Source: Pseudomonadota bacterium | Lineage (GTDB): Bacteria > Pseudomonadota > Alphaproteobacteria > Rhizobiales > Rhizobiaceae | Assembly: GCA_003242525.1 (NCBI GenBank) | Contig: QGUU01000191.1 | Span: 1 to 5,569, forward strand | Direction: 5' to 3' | DNA length: 5,569 nucleotides | Part shown: piece after piece, positions 1-5,463 of the stretch | Numbering within the stretch: position 1 is the stretch's first letter | Layout of the letters: every line of letters starts with the position of its first letter | Program-made: the position numbers and the translations under genes | The notes under the pieces: model-generated | The model's input: the letters and a program-made list of their open reading frames with translations, nothing else | What the model was told of the DNA's origin: nothing | Database searches by the model: none

Positions 1-1
1 C

Positions 2-1783
2 GCCAATTCACACTATGTCACGCCACGGCCGACCCTGAATCAAGCCATCAAGTCGATCAAGGAAGAATTGCAGCACCGCCTGCAAGAGCTTGAAAAGGCC
101 GGACGGCTGCTGGAGGCGCAGCGGCTGGAGCAGCGCACCCGCTTCGACCTGGAAATGCTGGAGGCGACGGGCTCTTGCGCCGGCATCGAGAACTATTCCC
201 GTTACCTGACAGGCCGGGCGCCGGGTGAGCCGCCGCCGACGCTGTTCGAATATGTGCCGGATAACGCGCTGATCTTCATCGACGAAAGTCACGTCACCAT
301 TCCGCAGATCGGCGGCATGTATCGCGGCGACTTCCGGCGCAAGGCGACGTTGGCCGAATACGGCTTCCGCCTGCCATCCTGCATGGACAACCGTCCATTG
401 CGCTTCGAGGAGTGGGACGCCATGCGCCCGCTCACCATCGCCGTTTCGGCGACGCCCGGCGCCTGGGAGCTTGAACAGTCAGGCGGCGTTTTTGCCGAGC
501 AGGTCATCCGCCCCACCGGCCTGATCGATCCGCCTGTCGAGGTGCGCCCGGCCAAAACGCAGGTGGACGATGTGGTCGGCGAAATCCGGGAGACCACGGC
601 AAAGGGCTATCGCACACTGGTGACGGTGCTGACAAAGCGCATGGCGGAAGACCTCACGGAATATCTGCACGAGCAGGGCATCCGCGTGCGCTACATGCAT
701 TCCGACATCGACACGCTGGAACGCATCGAGATCCTGCGCGACCTCCGGCTCGGGGCCTTCGATGTCCTGGTAGGCATCAACCTGCTGCGTGAGGGCCTGG
801 ATATTCCCGAATGCGGCTTCGTGGCCATTCTCGACGCCGACAAGGAGGGCTTCCTCCGTTCGGAAACATCGCTGATCCAGACGATCGGCCGCGCGGCGCG
901 CAATGTCGACGGCAAGGTCATCCTCTACGCCGACACCATTACCGGCTCGATGGAGCGGGCCATGGCAGAGACCAACCGCCGCCGCGAGAAGCAGCTGGAG
1001 TACAACCGGGCGAACGGCATCACGCCGGAATCGGTCAAATCGCGCATCGCCGACATTCTCGAATCCGTCTACGAAAGGGATCACGTTCGCGCCGACATCT
1101 CGCAGTTTACCGACGATGCCGGGCAGATGGTGGGCAACAACCTCAAGGCCCATCTCGAATATCTGCAGAAGAAAATGCGCGATGCCGCGGCAGACCTGAA
1201 CTTCGAGGAGGCGGCCCGGCTGCGCGACGAGATCAAGCGTCTCACGGAACTGGAACTGCAAATCTCGGACGATCCGCTGGCGAAATACGCCGAGAGCGAA
1301 AGCCCTGTTTCCGGACGCGAGAAAGGCCGCCACAACAAAGGCCGGGAGCGTCACCGCACGGTCGATGATGGCCAGTCGCTGTTCGCCAAGCCTTCGCTCG
1401 ACGAAATGGGCCGTGCGGGCGATTTCGCGACACCTGCGGGCCCGGGTTTCAGGAAGCCCTCGCTGGACGACATGGGGCCGGGCACCGACATGCCGACGCC
1501 GGCCGGCGCGATTTCGCGCTCGCTGTTCAAGAAGCAGTCGGCCCGAGAAGCCCATGGCTCGGATTTCGGCGTGCCGGGCAACAGCAAGTCGCTGTTTCGC
1601 AAGAATACGCTGGATGAAATGACAGTGCGCCGCACCGAAAAGCCGATCGAGGGCGCCAAACCGGTCAGGGCGGATGACGTGAAGCCCCTGCGCCGTGAGC
1701 GTTCCGGCATCGGCTCCTATGAAGATCCGGCCGAAGCAAAACGCCGGCGGCGACCCGCCAAGACCGGAAAGCCCGGGAAATAG
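2..1783 (+). CDS. uvrB: UvrABC excinuclease subunit B, 5'-truncated by the window edge
   Basis: UvrB is the damage-verifying helicase-like subunit of bacterial nucleotide excision repair: UvrA loads it on damaged DNA, then it recruits UvrC. The reading frame is open from base 2, upstream of the first ATG at 68, and the pre-ATG residues ([13 protein letters not shown]) match UvrB, so the true start lies outside. The window holds 593 residues, beginning near E. coli residue 245, so the Walker A loop and the beta-hairpin are not visible. Visible, in window residue numbers: motif II DESH at 94-97, VSATPG at about 148, [13 protein letters not shown] at about 260, motif [11 protein letters not shown] at 293-301, and the UVR domain at about 383-418 that contacts UvrC. 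E. coli UvrB ends after this domain. Here a further 170 or so residues follow, low in complexity, with repeats and a basic end ([13 protein letters not shown]). Upstream regulation such as a LexA box cannot be assessed. Confidence 0.98.
   Translation, partial: ANSHYVTPRPTLNQAIKSIKEELQHRLQELEKAGRLLEAQRLEQRTRFDLEMLEATGSCAGIENYSRYLTGRAPGEPPPTLFEYVPDNALIFIDESHVTIPQIGGMYRGDFRRKATLAEYGFRLPSCMDNRPLRFEEWDAMRPLTIAVSATPGAWELEQSGGVFAEQVIRPTGLIDPPVEVRPAKTQVDDVVGEIRETTAKGYRTLVTVLTKRMAEDLTEYLHEQGIRVRYMHSDIDTLERIEILRDLRLGAFDVLVGINLLREGLDIPECGFVAILDADKEGFLRSETSLIQTIGRAARNVDGKVILYADTITGSMERAMAETNRRREKQLEYNRANGITPESVKSRIADILESVYERDHVRADISQFTDDAGQMVGNNLKAHLEYLQKKMRDAAADLNFEEAARLRDEIKRLTELELQISDDPLAKYAESESPVSGREKGRHNKGRERHRTVDDGQSLFAKPSLDEMGRAGDFATPAGPGFRKPSLDDMGPGTDMPTPAGAISRSLFKKQSAREAHGSDFGVPGNSKSLFRKNTLDEMTVRRTEKPIEGAKPVRADDVKPLRRERSGIGSYEDPAEAKRRRRPAKTGKPGK
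1376..1621 (+). repeat. Four degenerate SLFxKxSLDEM repeats in the UvrB C-terminal tail
   Basis: The translated tail contains the same short motif four times: [11 protein letters not shown] (1376-1408), FRKPSLDDM (1448-1474), [11 protein letters not shown] (1520-1552) and [11 protein letters not shown] (1589-1621). Aligned motif starts are 22, 26 and 23 codons apart. Linkers are Gly/Pro/Asp-rich, with TPAG after the first two copies and VPG after the third. The third copy has lost LDEM. The DNA copies differ by synonymous changes, so selection on the peptide is more likely than a recent DNA duplication. No function is known to me; a short linear protein-binding motif in a disordered tail is the natural guess. 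Confidence 0.8.
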
Positions 1784-1819
1784 TCAGGCACCGGCATGAC
1801 GACTCATGCCGGTGCCTGA
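1784..1819. terminator. Bidirectional terminator-like hairpin between convergent uvrB and gdhA
   Basis: A perfect 16-bp inverted repeat (arms 1784-1799 and 1804-1819) encloses a 4-base loop, CGAC. It starts on the base after the uvrB stop codon and ends 4 bases before the stop codon of the opposite-strand gene, so it can serve both. The U-tract is weak on both sides (GATTT on the + strand, CTATTT on the - strand), so termination may lean on stem strength, or the hairpin may mainly protect 3' ends. Confidence 0.8.
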
Positions 1820-1823
1820 GATT

Positions 1824-3089
1824 TCAGCTGACGAAAAAGTTCTGCGTCCCGTGCGCTTCGATGGCCTCGGCAAGCCTGCGCAGTGCGTGAACATAGGCGG
1901 CCGTGCGCATCGTGACCTGTTTGTCGCAAGCGATGGTCCAGATTGCCCGCCCTTCCCGCTCCATGACGGTCCGTAGCCGATCGTGGATTTCCTCCAGCGT
2001 CCAGTAATAACCCTGCCGGTTCTGCACCCATTCGAAATAGGAGACCGTCACGCCGCCCGCATTGGCCAGGATGTCCGGCAACACGATGGTCCCGTTCTTG
2101 GCGAGGATGTGGTCACCTTCCGTCGTGACGGGGCCATTGGCAAGTTCAAGCACCAGCTTGGCTTTCACTGAACCGGCATTGTCCGCATGGATCATGTTCT
2201 CCAGCGCAGCCGGTACCAGCAGATCGCAATCGACTCCCACCAGCCTGTCTGCGTCGAGTTGCTCATGACCGCCCTGCCCGATGGTGGAAGCAACAGAATG
2301 GCCGTCGGCCTTGGCCTTTAGCAACAGGTCCAGATGCAGCCCGTTGGGTGCGTAGACCGCACCTTGCGAGTCGGACACAGCGACGATCTTGTGTCCGTCG
2401 GCCGCAAGAAGGCTGGCGACATGCTGGCCGGCATTGCCAAAGCCCTGGATGGCAACTCGCATGGTGTCGCCAAGGCCAAGATCGGCCGCCAGGTGCCGCA
2501 CGAGATAATAGCCGCCGCGCGCGGTCGCGTCGCCCCGGCCGAGAGAGCCGCCAAGCGCTATCGGCTTGCCGGTAATGACCGCTGGGGAGGATTGGCCGAC
2601 GATCTGCGAATATTCGTCTTCCATCCAGCCCATGATCATGGCGTTGGTATAGACATCCGGCGCCGGGATATCGCGGTCAGGGCCGATGATGCGCGAGAAC
2701 GCCTTGACGTAGGAACGCGACAGCCGTTCCAGTTCCGCCTTGGAAAGCTGGCGCGGGTCAACCTGAACGGCACCCTTGCCGCCGCCAAACGGCAGGTTCA
2801 TCACCGCGCACTTGAACGTCATCCAGAAGGCCAGCGTCTCGACTTCATCTTCCGTTGCGTCGGGATGGAAGCGGATGCCTCCCTTGGTGGGCCCTCGCGT
2901 GTCGTCATAGCGGCATCGCCACGCGATGAAGGATTTTCGCGAACCGTCGTCCATACGGATCATCAGTCGCACTTTGGTGGTCTCGCGCGGATATTTCAGT
3001 TTCTCGATCACGTCTGCATCAATGTCGAGATGCGCTGCGGCCTCGTCCAACCGAACGAGTGCGTGTCCGAGAAGACTGTCTTCCGTCAT
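1824..3089 (-). CDS. gdhA: Glu/Leu/Phe/Val dehydrogenase family protein, probable glutamate dehydrogenase
   Basis: Probable cytoplasmic enzyme for the reversible NAD(P)-dependent oxidative deamination of glutamate to 2-oxoglutarate and ammonia. The 421-residue product is close to RocG/GudB-type hexameric GDH length. N-terminal domain: GPTKGGIRFHP at 66-76, substrate-binding Lys at about 93 (TFKCA), the family signature at about 99-112 with active-site Lys105 (PFGGGKGA), and catalytic Asp145 (PAPDVYTN). C-terminal Rossmann domain: GFGNAG at 216-221, with Asp240 ending the second strand. ANAGGVTVSYFEWVQN near 342-357 is also typical. The start is the ATG at 3087-3089, preceded by a GAGAGGG Shine-Dalgarno. 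The frame stays open upstream, but that part is unlike GDH and overlaps the divergent gene. It stands alone, convergent with uvrB. The symbol follows COG0334 usage; cofactor choice and strict glutamate specificity are not proven by sequence. Confidence 0.9.
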   Translation of the reverse strand: MTEDSLLGHALVRLDEAAAHLDIDADVIEKLKYPRETTKVRLMIRMDDGSRKSFIAWRCRYDDTRGPTKGGIRFHPDATEDEVETLAFWMTFKCAVMNLPFGGGKGAVQVDPRQLSKAELERLSRSYVKAFSRIIGPDRDIPAPDVYTNAMIMGWMEDEYSQIVGQSSPAVITGKPIALGGSLGRGDATARGGYYLVRHLAADLGLGDTMRVAIQGFGNAGQHVASLLAADGHKIVAVSDSQGAVYAPNGLHLDLLLKAKADGHSVASTIGQGGHEQLDADRLVGVDCDLLVPAALENMIHADNAGSVKAKLVLELANGPVTTEGDHILAKNGTIVLPDILANAGGVTVSYFEWVQNRQGYYWTLEEIHDRLRTVMEREGRAIWTIACDKQVTMRTAAYVHALRRLAEAIEAHGTQNFFVS

Positions 3090-3270
3090 GAAAACCCTCT
3101 CAATCGTGTGTGGGAGAACAGTCGTGAATAAATTGCACGGTCCGCATGCGCAAGGCGAAAAATTGCCTGCAACCGGGGGGAAGCAGCAACAAAAGTTCGA
3201 GGGCATGTCGGAATCAATCTGCCCCGTCCGTCCTGGGAGCATCGAACGCAAGCTCGAAAGGAGAACCGAC
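3090..3270. promoter_or_regulatory. Divergent intergenic region between gdhA and the VOC gene
   Basis: These 181 bases must hold the promoters of both divergent genes. For gdhA (- strand) the best candidate is TTGCGC (3153-3148), a 17-base spacer and TATTCA (3130-3125); both boxes are weak matches. For the VOC gene I see no good sigma-70 pair: TTGCAC at 3133 and TTGCCT at 3163 lack convincing -10 boxes. A small dyad TTGC-CT-GCAA lies at 3163-3172, and AATTGC occurs at 3131 and 3161. Any of these could be operator half-sites, but none is strong. Confidence 0.4.
3095..3101 (-). promoter_or_regulatory. Ribosome binding site fixing the gdhA start
   Basis: On the - strand GAGAGGG lies 5 bases before the ATG at 3089-3087. 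It supports this start over in-frame starts further upstream, which would add up to 81 residues of non-GDH sequence. Confidence 0.65.
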
Positions 3271-3708
3271 ATGGCCCAAGCGGCTGCGCAACCCGAATTT
3301 CCTCCCATGCCGAAAGCGCTCGGCGGGCTCACGCCCTATCTGTCGATCGAAGGTGCGGCGAAAGCGGCGGCCTTCTACGAAAAGGCTTTCGGAGCAGAGC
3401 AGGTCTTTGCCGTTCCGCCCGATGAGCAGGGTCGCACCATGCACATACATCTCTACGTGAACGGCTCAAGCCTGATGCTGAGCGACTTCTTCCCCGAGCA
3501 CGACCATGCGGCCAAGCCGGTGCAGGCCTGCACCATGCAGCTGCACCTTGCCGAGGACGAAATCGATACATGGTGGCAGCGGGCCGTCGATGCCGGCTGC
3601 ACCGTCACCACGCCGCTTCAGGTGATGTTCTGGGGCGACCGCTGGGGCGCCCTGCGCGACCCGTTCGGGGTGGAGTGGGCAATGAACGCTCCCGTGAAAG
3701 GGATCTGA
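3271..3708 (+). CDS. VOC family (glyoxalase/bleomycin-resistance fold, PhnB-like) protein
   Basis: A 145-residue protein of the vicinal oxygen chelate superfamily, probably cytoplasmic and a homodimer of paired beta-alpha-beta-beta-beta modules. The first module reads LTPYLSIEGAAKAAAFYEKAFGA from about residue 20, then a strand with MHIHLYVNGSSLMLSD near 57-72. The second ends in WGDRWGALRDPFGVEWAM near 121-138, the typical C-terminal signature of COG2764/PhnB-like members. His58 or His60 and Glu135 could be metal ligands, but this subfamily is often catalytically uncharacterised, so no substrate is assigned. The ATG at 3271 has AAGGAG (3258-3263) 7 bases upstream. An in-frame ORF runs upstream to 2926 but overlaps gdhA and does not resemble VOC proteins. 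It is followed on the same strand, after 92 bases, by a DUF1428 gene. Confidence 0.9.
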   Translation: MAQAAAQPEFPPMPKALGGLTPYLSIEGAAKAAAFYEKAFGAEQVFAVPPDEQGRTMHIHLYVNGSSLMLSDFFPEHDHAAKPVQACTMQLHLAEDEIDTWWQRAVDAGCTVTTPLQVMFWGDRWGALRDPFGVEWAMNAPVKGI

Positions 3709-3714
3709 CGAAAA

Positions 3715-3776
3715 GGCCGGCGGATTCGAAAGCCGGCCACCAAGCCGCCGGGCAAGCTCCCTGCGGGCCCGGCGGC
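3715..3776 (+). terminator. Two tandem GC-rich hairpins after the VOC gene
   Basis: The first stem is 7 bp (GGCCGGC 3715-3721 with GCCGGCC 3732-3738, 10-base loop). The second is 10 bp (3744-3753 with 3767-3776, 13-base loop) and is followed by CTTCCTCTC, a pyrimidine-rich but imperfect U-tract. They fill most of the gap to the next gene. They could end VOC transcription or attenuate read-through into the DUF1428 gene, for which no separate promoter is visible. Confidence 0.6.
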
Positions 3777-3790
3777 CTTCCTCTCAACCT

Positions 3791-3795
3791 GGAGG
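3791..3795 (+). promoter_or_regulatory. Ribosome binding site deciding the DUF1428 start
   Basis: GGAGG lies 5 bases before the ATG at 3801 but only 2 before the adjacent in-frame ATG at 3798. The second ATG is therefore the likelier start, giving an MSYVDGFV N-terminus that matches the family. Confidence 0.7.
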
Positions 3796-3800
3796 TGATG

Positions 3801-4154
3801 ATGTCCTATGTCGACGGTTTCGTCCTTGCCGTGCCCAAGGCTCGGCTCGAGGAATACAAAGAAATGGCCCGGCTTGCCGGCTCGGTCTGGAAAGAGCACG
3901 GCGCGCTCGCCTATGTCGAATGCGTCGGGGACGATGTGCCCTTTGGCGAGTTGACGTCCTTCCCTCGCTCGGTGCAGGCGAAGGAAGATGAGGTCGTGGT
4001 TTTTGCCTGGGTCGTGTACGGATCGCGCCAGGAGCGCGATGACATTCTTGCCAAGGTCATGGCCGATCCACGCCTTGAGGGCAGCATGAAAGATGCTCCC
4101 TTTGACGGAAAACGCATGATCTACGGTGGGTTCGAGGCCTTCATCGAACTGTAG
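3801..4154 (+). CDS. DUF1428 domain-containing protein (YbaA family)
   Basis: A 117-residue protein that matches the DUF1428 family (E. coli YbaA type) over its whole length. The N-terminus SYVDGFVLAVPKARLEEYKEMA, the central GALAYVECVGDDVPFG with FPRSVQAKEDEVVVFAWVVY, and the C-terminal DGKRMIYGGFEAFIEL are the recognisable blocks. The family is thought to adopt a dimeric alpha/beta-barrel (ferredoxin-like) fold, but no biochemical function is established, and none is assigned here. No signal peptide or membrane segment is visible, so it is probably cytoplasmic. It lies 92 bases downstream of the VOC gene on the same strand; read-through past the two hairpins would place both in one transcript. 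The length is normal for the family. Confidence 0.92.
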   Translation: MSYVDGFVLAVPKARLEEYKEMARLAGSVWKEHGALAYVECVGDDVPFGELTSFPRSVQAKEDEVVVFAWVVYGSRQERDDILAKVMADPRLEGSMKDAPFDGKRMIYGGFEAFIEL

Positions 4155-4164
4155 GCGGTTTCCG

Positions 4165-4181
4165 GAGCCGGCTTTCGGCTC
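4165..4181 (+). terminator. Possible terminator hairpin after the DUF1428 gene
   Basis: GAGCCG (4165-4170) and CGGCTC (4176-4181) form a 6-bp stem with loop GCTTT, starting 10 bases after the stop codon. No real U-tract follows (GCTGCCTTG). A competing 8-bp pairing, 4160-4167 with 4193-4200, uses part of the same left arm, so the two folds exclude each other. Confidence 0.4.
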
Positions 4182-4333
4182 GCTGCCTTGCCCTCCGGAA
4201 GCCTTCAGCAGAGGGCTTTCGCCTTGTACCTATGGTTGTCGGCGATGTGGCCGATGATCCCGGGGCTGGCAACGGGTATCGCAACCGCAGCGTGGGAGGT
4301 GCGTCTGCGGACGCTGCCTGCGGGCGTGACATC

Positions 4334-4362
4334 TTGCATCATTCACGATTTTGTGCGATAAA
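4334..4362 (+). promoter_or_regulatory. Candidate sigma-70-type promoter upstream of the first csp gene
   Basis: TTGCAT (4334-4339), a 17-base spacer and GATAAA (4357-4362). Initiation near 4369 would give a 5' leader of about 190 bases, in the range of long cspA leaders in other bacteria. The boxes are only partial matches; the downstream hairpin would then lie inside the leader. Confidence 0.35.
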
Positions 4363-4438
4363 GCTGATGTTCGGGCATTTACGACCCGGAGACTGGAACG
4401 TTTGCGCGACCCTTTCCCCGATACTGTGAATATCTGAC

Positions 4439-4464
4439 GGCCCCGTTTTTCGGCGGGGGGTTTT
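4439..4464 (+). terminator. GC hairpin with U-run upstream of the first csp gene (terminator or attenuator)
   Basis: CCCCG (4441-4445) pairs with CGGGG (4454-4458) around an 8-base loop, followed by GG and TTTT (4461-4464). Placed about 100 bases before the csp ATG, it is either a terminator for upstream transcription or, if the promoter at 4334-4362 is real, an attenuator-like element in the leader. Confidence 0.45.
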
Positions 4465-4465
4465 G

Positions 4466-4482
4466 TCGTGCGCAACGCACGA
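4466..4482. repeat. Perfect 7-bp dyad upstream of the first csp gene
   Basis: TCGTGCG (4466-4472), spacer CAA, then CGCACGA (4476-4482). It directly follows the U-run of the preceding hairpin. As RNA it makes a tight 3-base-loop hairpin; as DNA it could be an operator. It is not repeated before the second csp gene. Confidence 0.55.
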
Positions 4483-4561
4483 TCGCCGAAGCAACCACCG
4501 GTACTTGCCTCCCACGCCAGGCGGCCAGCACCACAGACTGAACGGGTGAAGGAGTTCTCCC

Positions 4562-4774
4562 ATGGCCCAAACCGGCACCGTAAAATTCTTCAACGCCACC
4601 AAGGGATTTGGCTTCATAACGCCGGACGACGGCGCCAAGGATGTGTTTGTCCATATTTCGGCCATCGAGAGGTCGGGCATGCGCACCCTGGTGGACGGCC
4701 AGAAGGTGACTTTCGACGTTGAGCCCGACCGCATGGGCAAGGGCCCCAAGGCGGTCAATCTTCGCGTCGAATAA
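4562..4774 (+). CDS. cspA: CspA-type cold-shock protein, first copy
   Basis: A 70-residue single cold-shock domain, a five-stranded OB-fold beta-barrel that binds single-stranded RNA/DNA and acts as an RNA chaperone in the cytoplasm. RNP1 is KGFGFI at 14-19 and RNP2 is VFVHIS at 28-33; the N-terminus TGTVKFFN and the C-terminus GKGPKAVNL are standard. The length is normal for the family. AAGGAG (4549-4554) sits 7 bases before the ATG. It has its own terminator and a long upstream region, so it is probably monocistronic. It shares 53 of 70 residues with the second copy; differences concentrate at residues 34-44 (loop after RNP2) and at the extreme C-terminus. Whether it is cold-inducible cannot be told from sequence; many rhizobial copies are constitutive or respond to growth phase. 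Confidence 0.97.
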   Translation: MAQTGTVKFFNATKGFGFITPDDGAKDVFVHISAIERSGMRTLVDGQKVTFDVEPDRMGKGPKAVNLRVE

Positions 4775-4808
4775 CGCGGTCGTTTACGCGACATGAAATA
4801 GCTTTTGG

Positions 4809-4839
4809 AAGGCACGGCGGGGATCGTCGTGCCTTTTTT
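4809..4839 (+). terminator. Rho-independent terminator of the first csp gene
   Basis: AAGGCACG (4809-4816) pairs with CGTGCCTT (4828-4835) around an 11-base loop, and the stem runs into six T (4834-4839). It is the clearest intrinsic terminator in the window and separates the two csp genes into different transcripts. Confidence 0.88.
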
Positions 4840-4905
4840 ACTGTTCGAAGCGAAGCTTTCGACAGAGGCAATGCTTGCTATCTACGGCCTGAGGCAAAAG
4901 TTTTC

Positions 4906-4959
4906 TTGCCTATGGCATAAAAATGGACCAAAAATACTGTTCCGGGCACTGCTCGGAAC
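4906..4959 (+). promoter_or_regulatory. Second csp gene upstream region: weak promoter candidate and stable leader hairpin
   Basis: TTGCCT (4906-4911), an 18-base spacer and AAAAAT (4930-4935) form a weak promoter candidate. TTGCCT also pairs with AGGCAA at 4892-4897. Next comes an 8-bp hairpin with one G-U pair: 4939-4946 with 4952-4959, loop CACTG. Initiation near 4940 would put this hairpin at the very 5' end of a short leader of about 45-50 bases. The hairpin is directly visible; the promoter is a guess. Confidence 0.4.
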
Positions 4960-4987
4960 TAGGATGATGGGGTCATAGGAGTTTCCC

Positions 4988-5200
4988 ATGCCGCAGACCG
5001 GCACCGTAAAATTCTTCAACCACGCCAAGGGATTCGGCTTTATCACGCCGGACGACGGAGCAAAGGACGTGTTCGTTCACATCTCCGCCGTGCAGGCGTC
5101 AGGGCTGCCGGGTCTGGAAGACGGGCAGAAAGTATCTTTCGACACCGAACCGGACAAGCGCGGCAAGGGACCCAAAGCCGTCAATCTGACGATCGGCTGA
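4988..5200 (+). CDS. cspA: CspA-type cold-shock protein, second copy
   Basis: A second 70-residue cold-shock domain protein, 426 bases downstream of the first copy. RNP1 KGFGFI (14-19) and RNP2 VFVHIS (28-33) are intact, as are the aromatic nucleic-acid-binding residues. The first 20 or so residues and residues 20-33 are nearly identical to copy one, and codons 4-11 are identical in DNA. The ribosome binding sites are also alike: AGGAG (4977-4981), 6 bases before the ATG, is followed by GTTTCCC here and by GTTCTCCC in copy one when counted from the last G. The proteins differ at residues 35-44, 50, 53, 57-58 and 68-70. This looks like a tandem duplication followed by divergence, mostly outside the RNA-binding face. 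It carries its own downstream hairpin. The cspA label is a family name, not an orthology claim. Confidence 0.97.
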   Translation: MPQTGTVKFFNHAKGFGFITPDDGAKDVFVHISAVQASGLPGLEDGQKVSFDTEPDKRGKGPKAVNLTIG

Positions 5201-5206
5201 CTCAGC

Positions 5207-5235
5207 TTTCCGGAACCGGAAACCGGTTTCGGAAG
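5207..5235 (+). terminator. Long hairpin after the second csp gene
   Basis: A 13-bp stem including two G-U pairs (5207-5219 with 5223-5235) and a 3-base AAA loop starts 6 bases after the stop. It is followed by GTACTTTG rather than a clean U-tract, so it may act as an inefficient terminator or as a 3'-end protecting structure. Confidence 0.65.
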
Positions 5236-5370
5236 GTACTTTGCATAAGCCCTGAAGCTCGAGCGCCGCGGTCGAAACGAGGTTTGGTGCGCTTGGGCGA
5301 ACGGCCGTTCCTTTTTCATGGCAGAGCCGTCGTTTGATGCCGGCCTTTCTCCATGATCGCGGTCGGCATT

Positions 5371-5390
5371 GTTCAGCCACCGTTCAGCCA
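5371..5390 (+). promoter_or_regulatory. Tandem 9-bp direct repeat GTTCAGCCA, possible activator site
   Basis: GTTCAGCCA occurs at 5371-5379 and again at 5382-5390, an 11-bp period that puts both copies on the same face of the helix. This is the usual geometry for OmpR-family response-regulator dimers. A possible -10 box, TCATAT (5396-5401), follows at the right distance for the repeat to cover the -35 region. A 5-bp hairpin (5421-5425 with 5433-5437) lies in the presumed leader. The regulator is unknown. Confidence 0.5.
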
Positions 5391-5463
5391 ACATCTCATA
5401 TCAGTCTGCTTCATAACCGCCCTCGCTTCTCCCGAGGCGACGAACCGGACGAAGGAGACGGAA

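Larger units (their letters stand above)
4155..4561 (+). other. 407-base region without a convincing gene; hairpins and probable csp leader
   Basis: Open frames of 63-65 codons occur on both strands (4232-4429 +, 4141-4332 -) but have no recognisable protein features and no good ribosome binding site, so I call none. The left part holds the post-DUF1428 hairpins. The middle (4334-4362) holds a candidate promoter. The right part holds a GC-rich hairpin with a U-run, a perfect dyad, and the ribosome binding site of the cold-shock gene. Confidence 0.6.

Noticed and set aside
811..1368. 185-codon + strand frame inside uvrB
   Set aside because: An out-of-frame shadow of uvrB with Arg/Gly/Pro-rich composition and no family resemblance.
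479..1555. 358-codon open frame on the - strand opposite uvrB
   Set aside because: It lies wholly antisense to a certain uvrB. Its protein is rich in Arg, Ala, Leu and Val with no recognisable domain; long antisense frames are expected opposite high-GC coding sequence.
2334..3131. 265-codon + strand frame opposite gdhA
   Set aside because: Antisense to a clearly functional dehydrogenase; no recognisable protein features.
2926..3270. 115-codon in-frame extension of the VOC gene
   Set aside because: It overlaps the 5' end of gdhA, has no VOC features, and a strong AAGGAG supports the ATG at 3271.
3090..3332. 81-codon in-frame N-terminal extension of the glutamate dehydrogenase
   Set aside because: The extra part is unlike GDH, overlaps the start of the divergent VOC gene, and is preceded by no better ribosome binding site than the one before the ATG at 3089.
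4141..4332. Small - strand frame (63 codons) in the intergenic region
   Set aside because: Low-complexity Arg/Pro/Ala-rich product without a ribosome binding site, overlapping the DUF1428 3' end and hairpins.
4232..4429. Small + strand frame (65 codons) in the intergenic region
   Set aside because: No convincing ribosome binding site and no recognisable family; it runs across the candidate csp promoter.
5077..5394. 105-codon - strand frame overlapping the second csp gene
   Set aside because: Half is antisense to csp, and the rest crosses the hairpin and the tandem repeat; composition is typical of a shadow frame.
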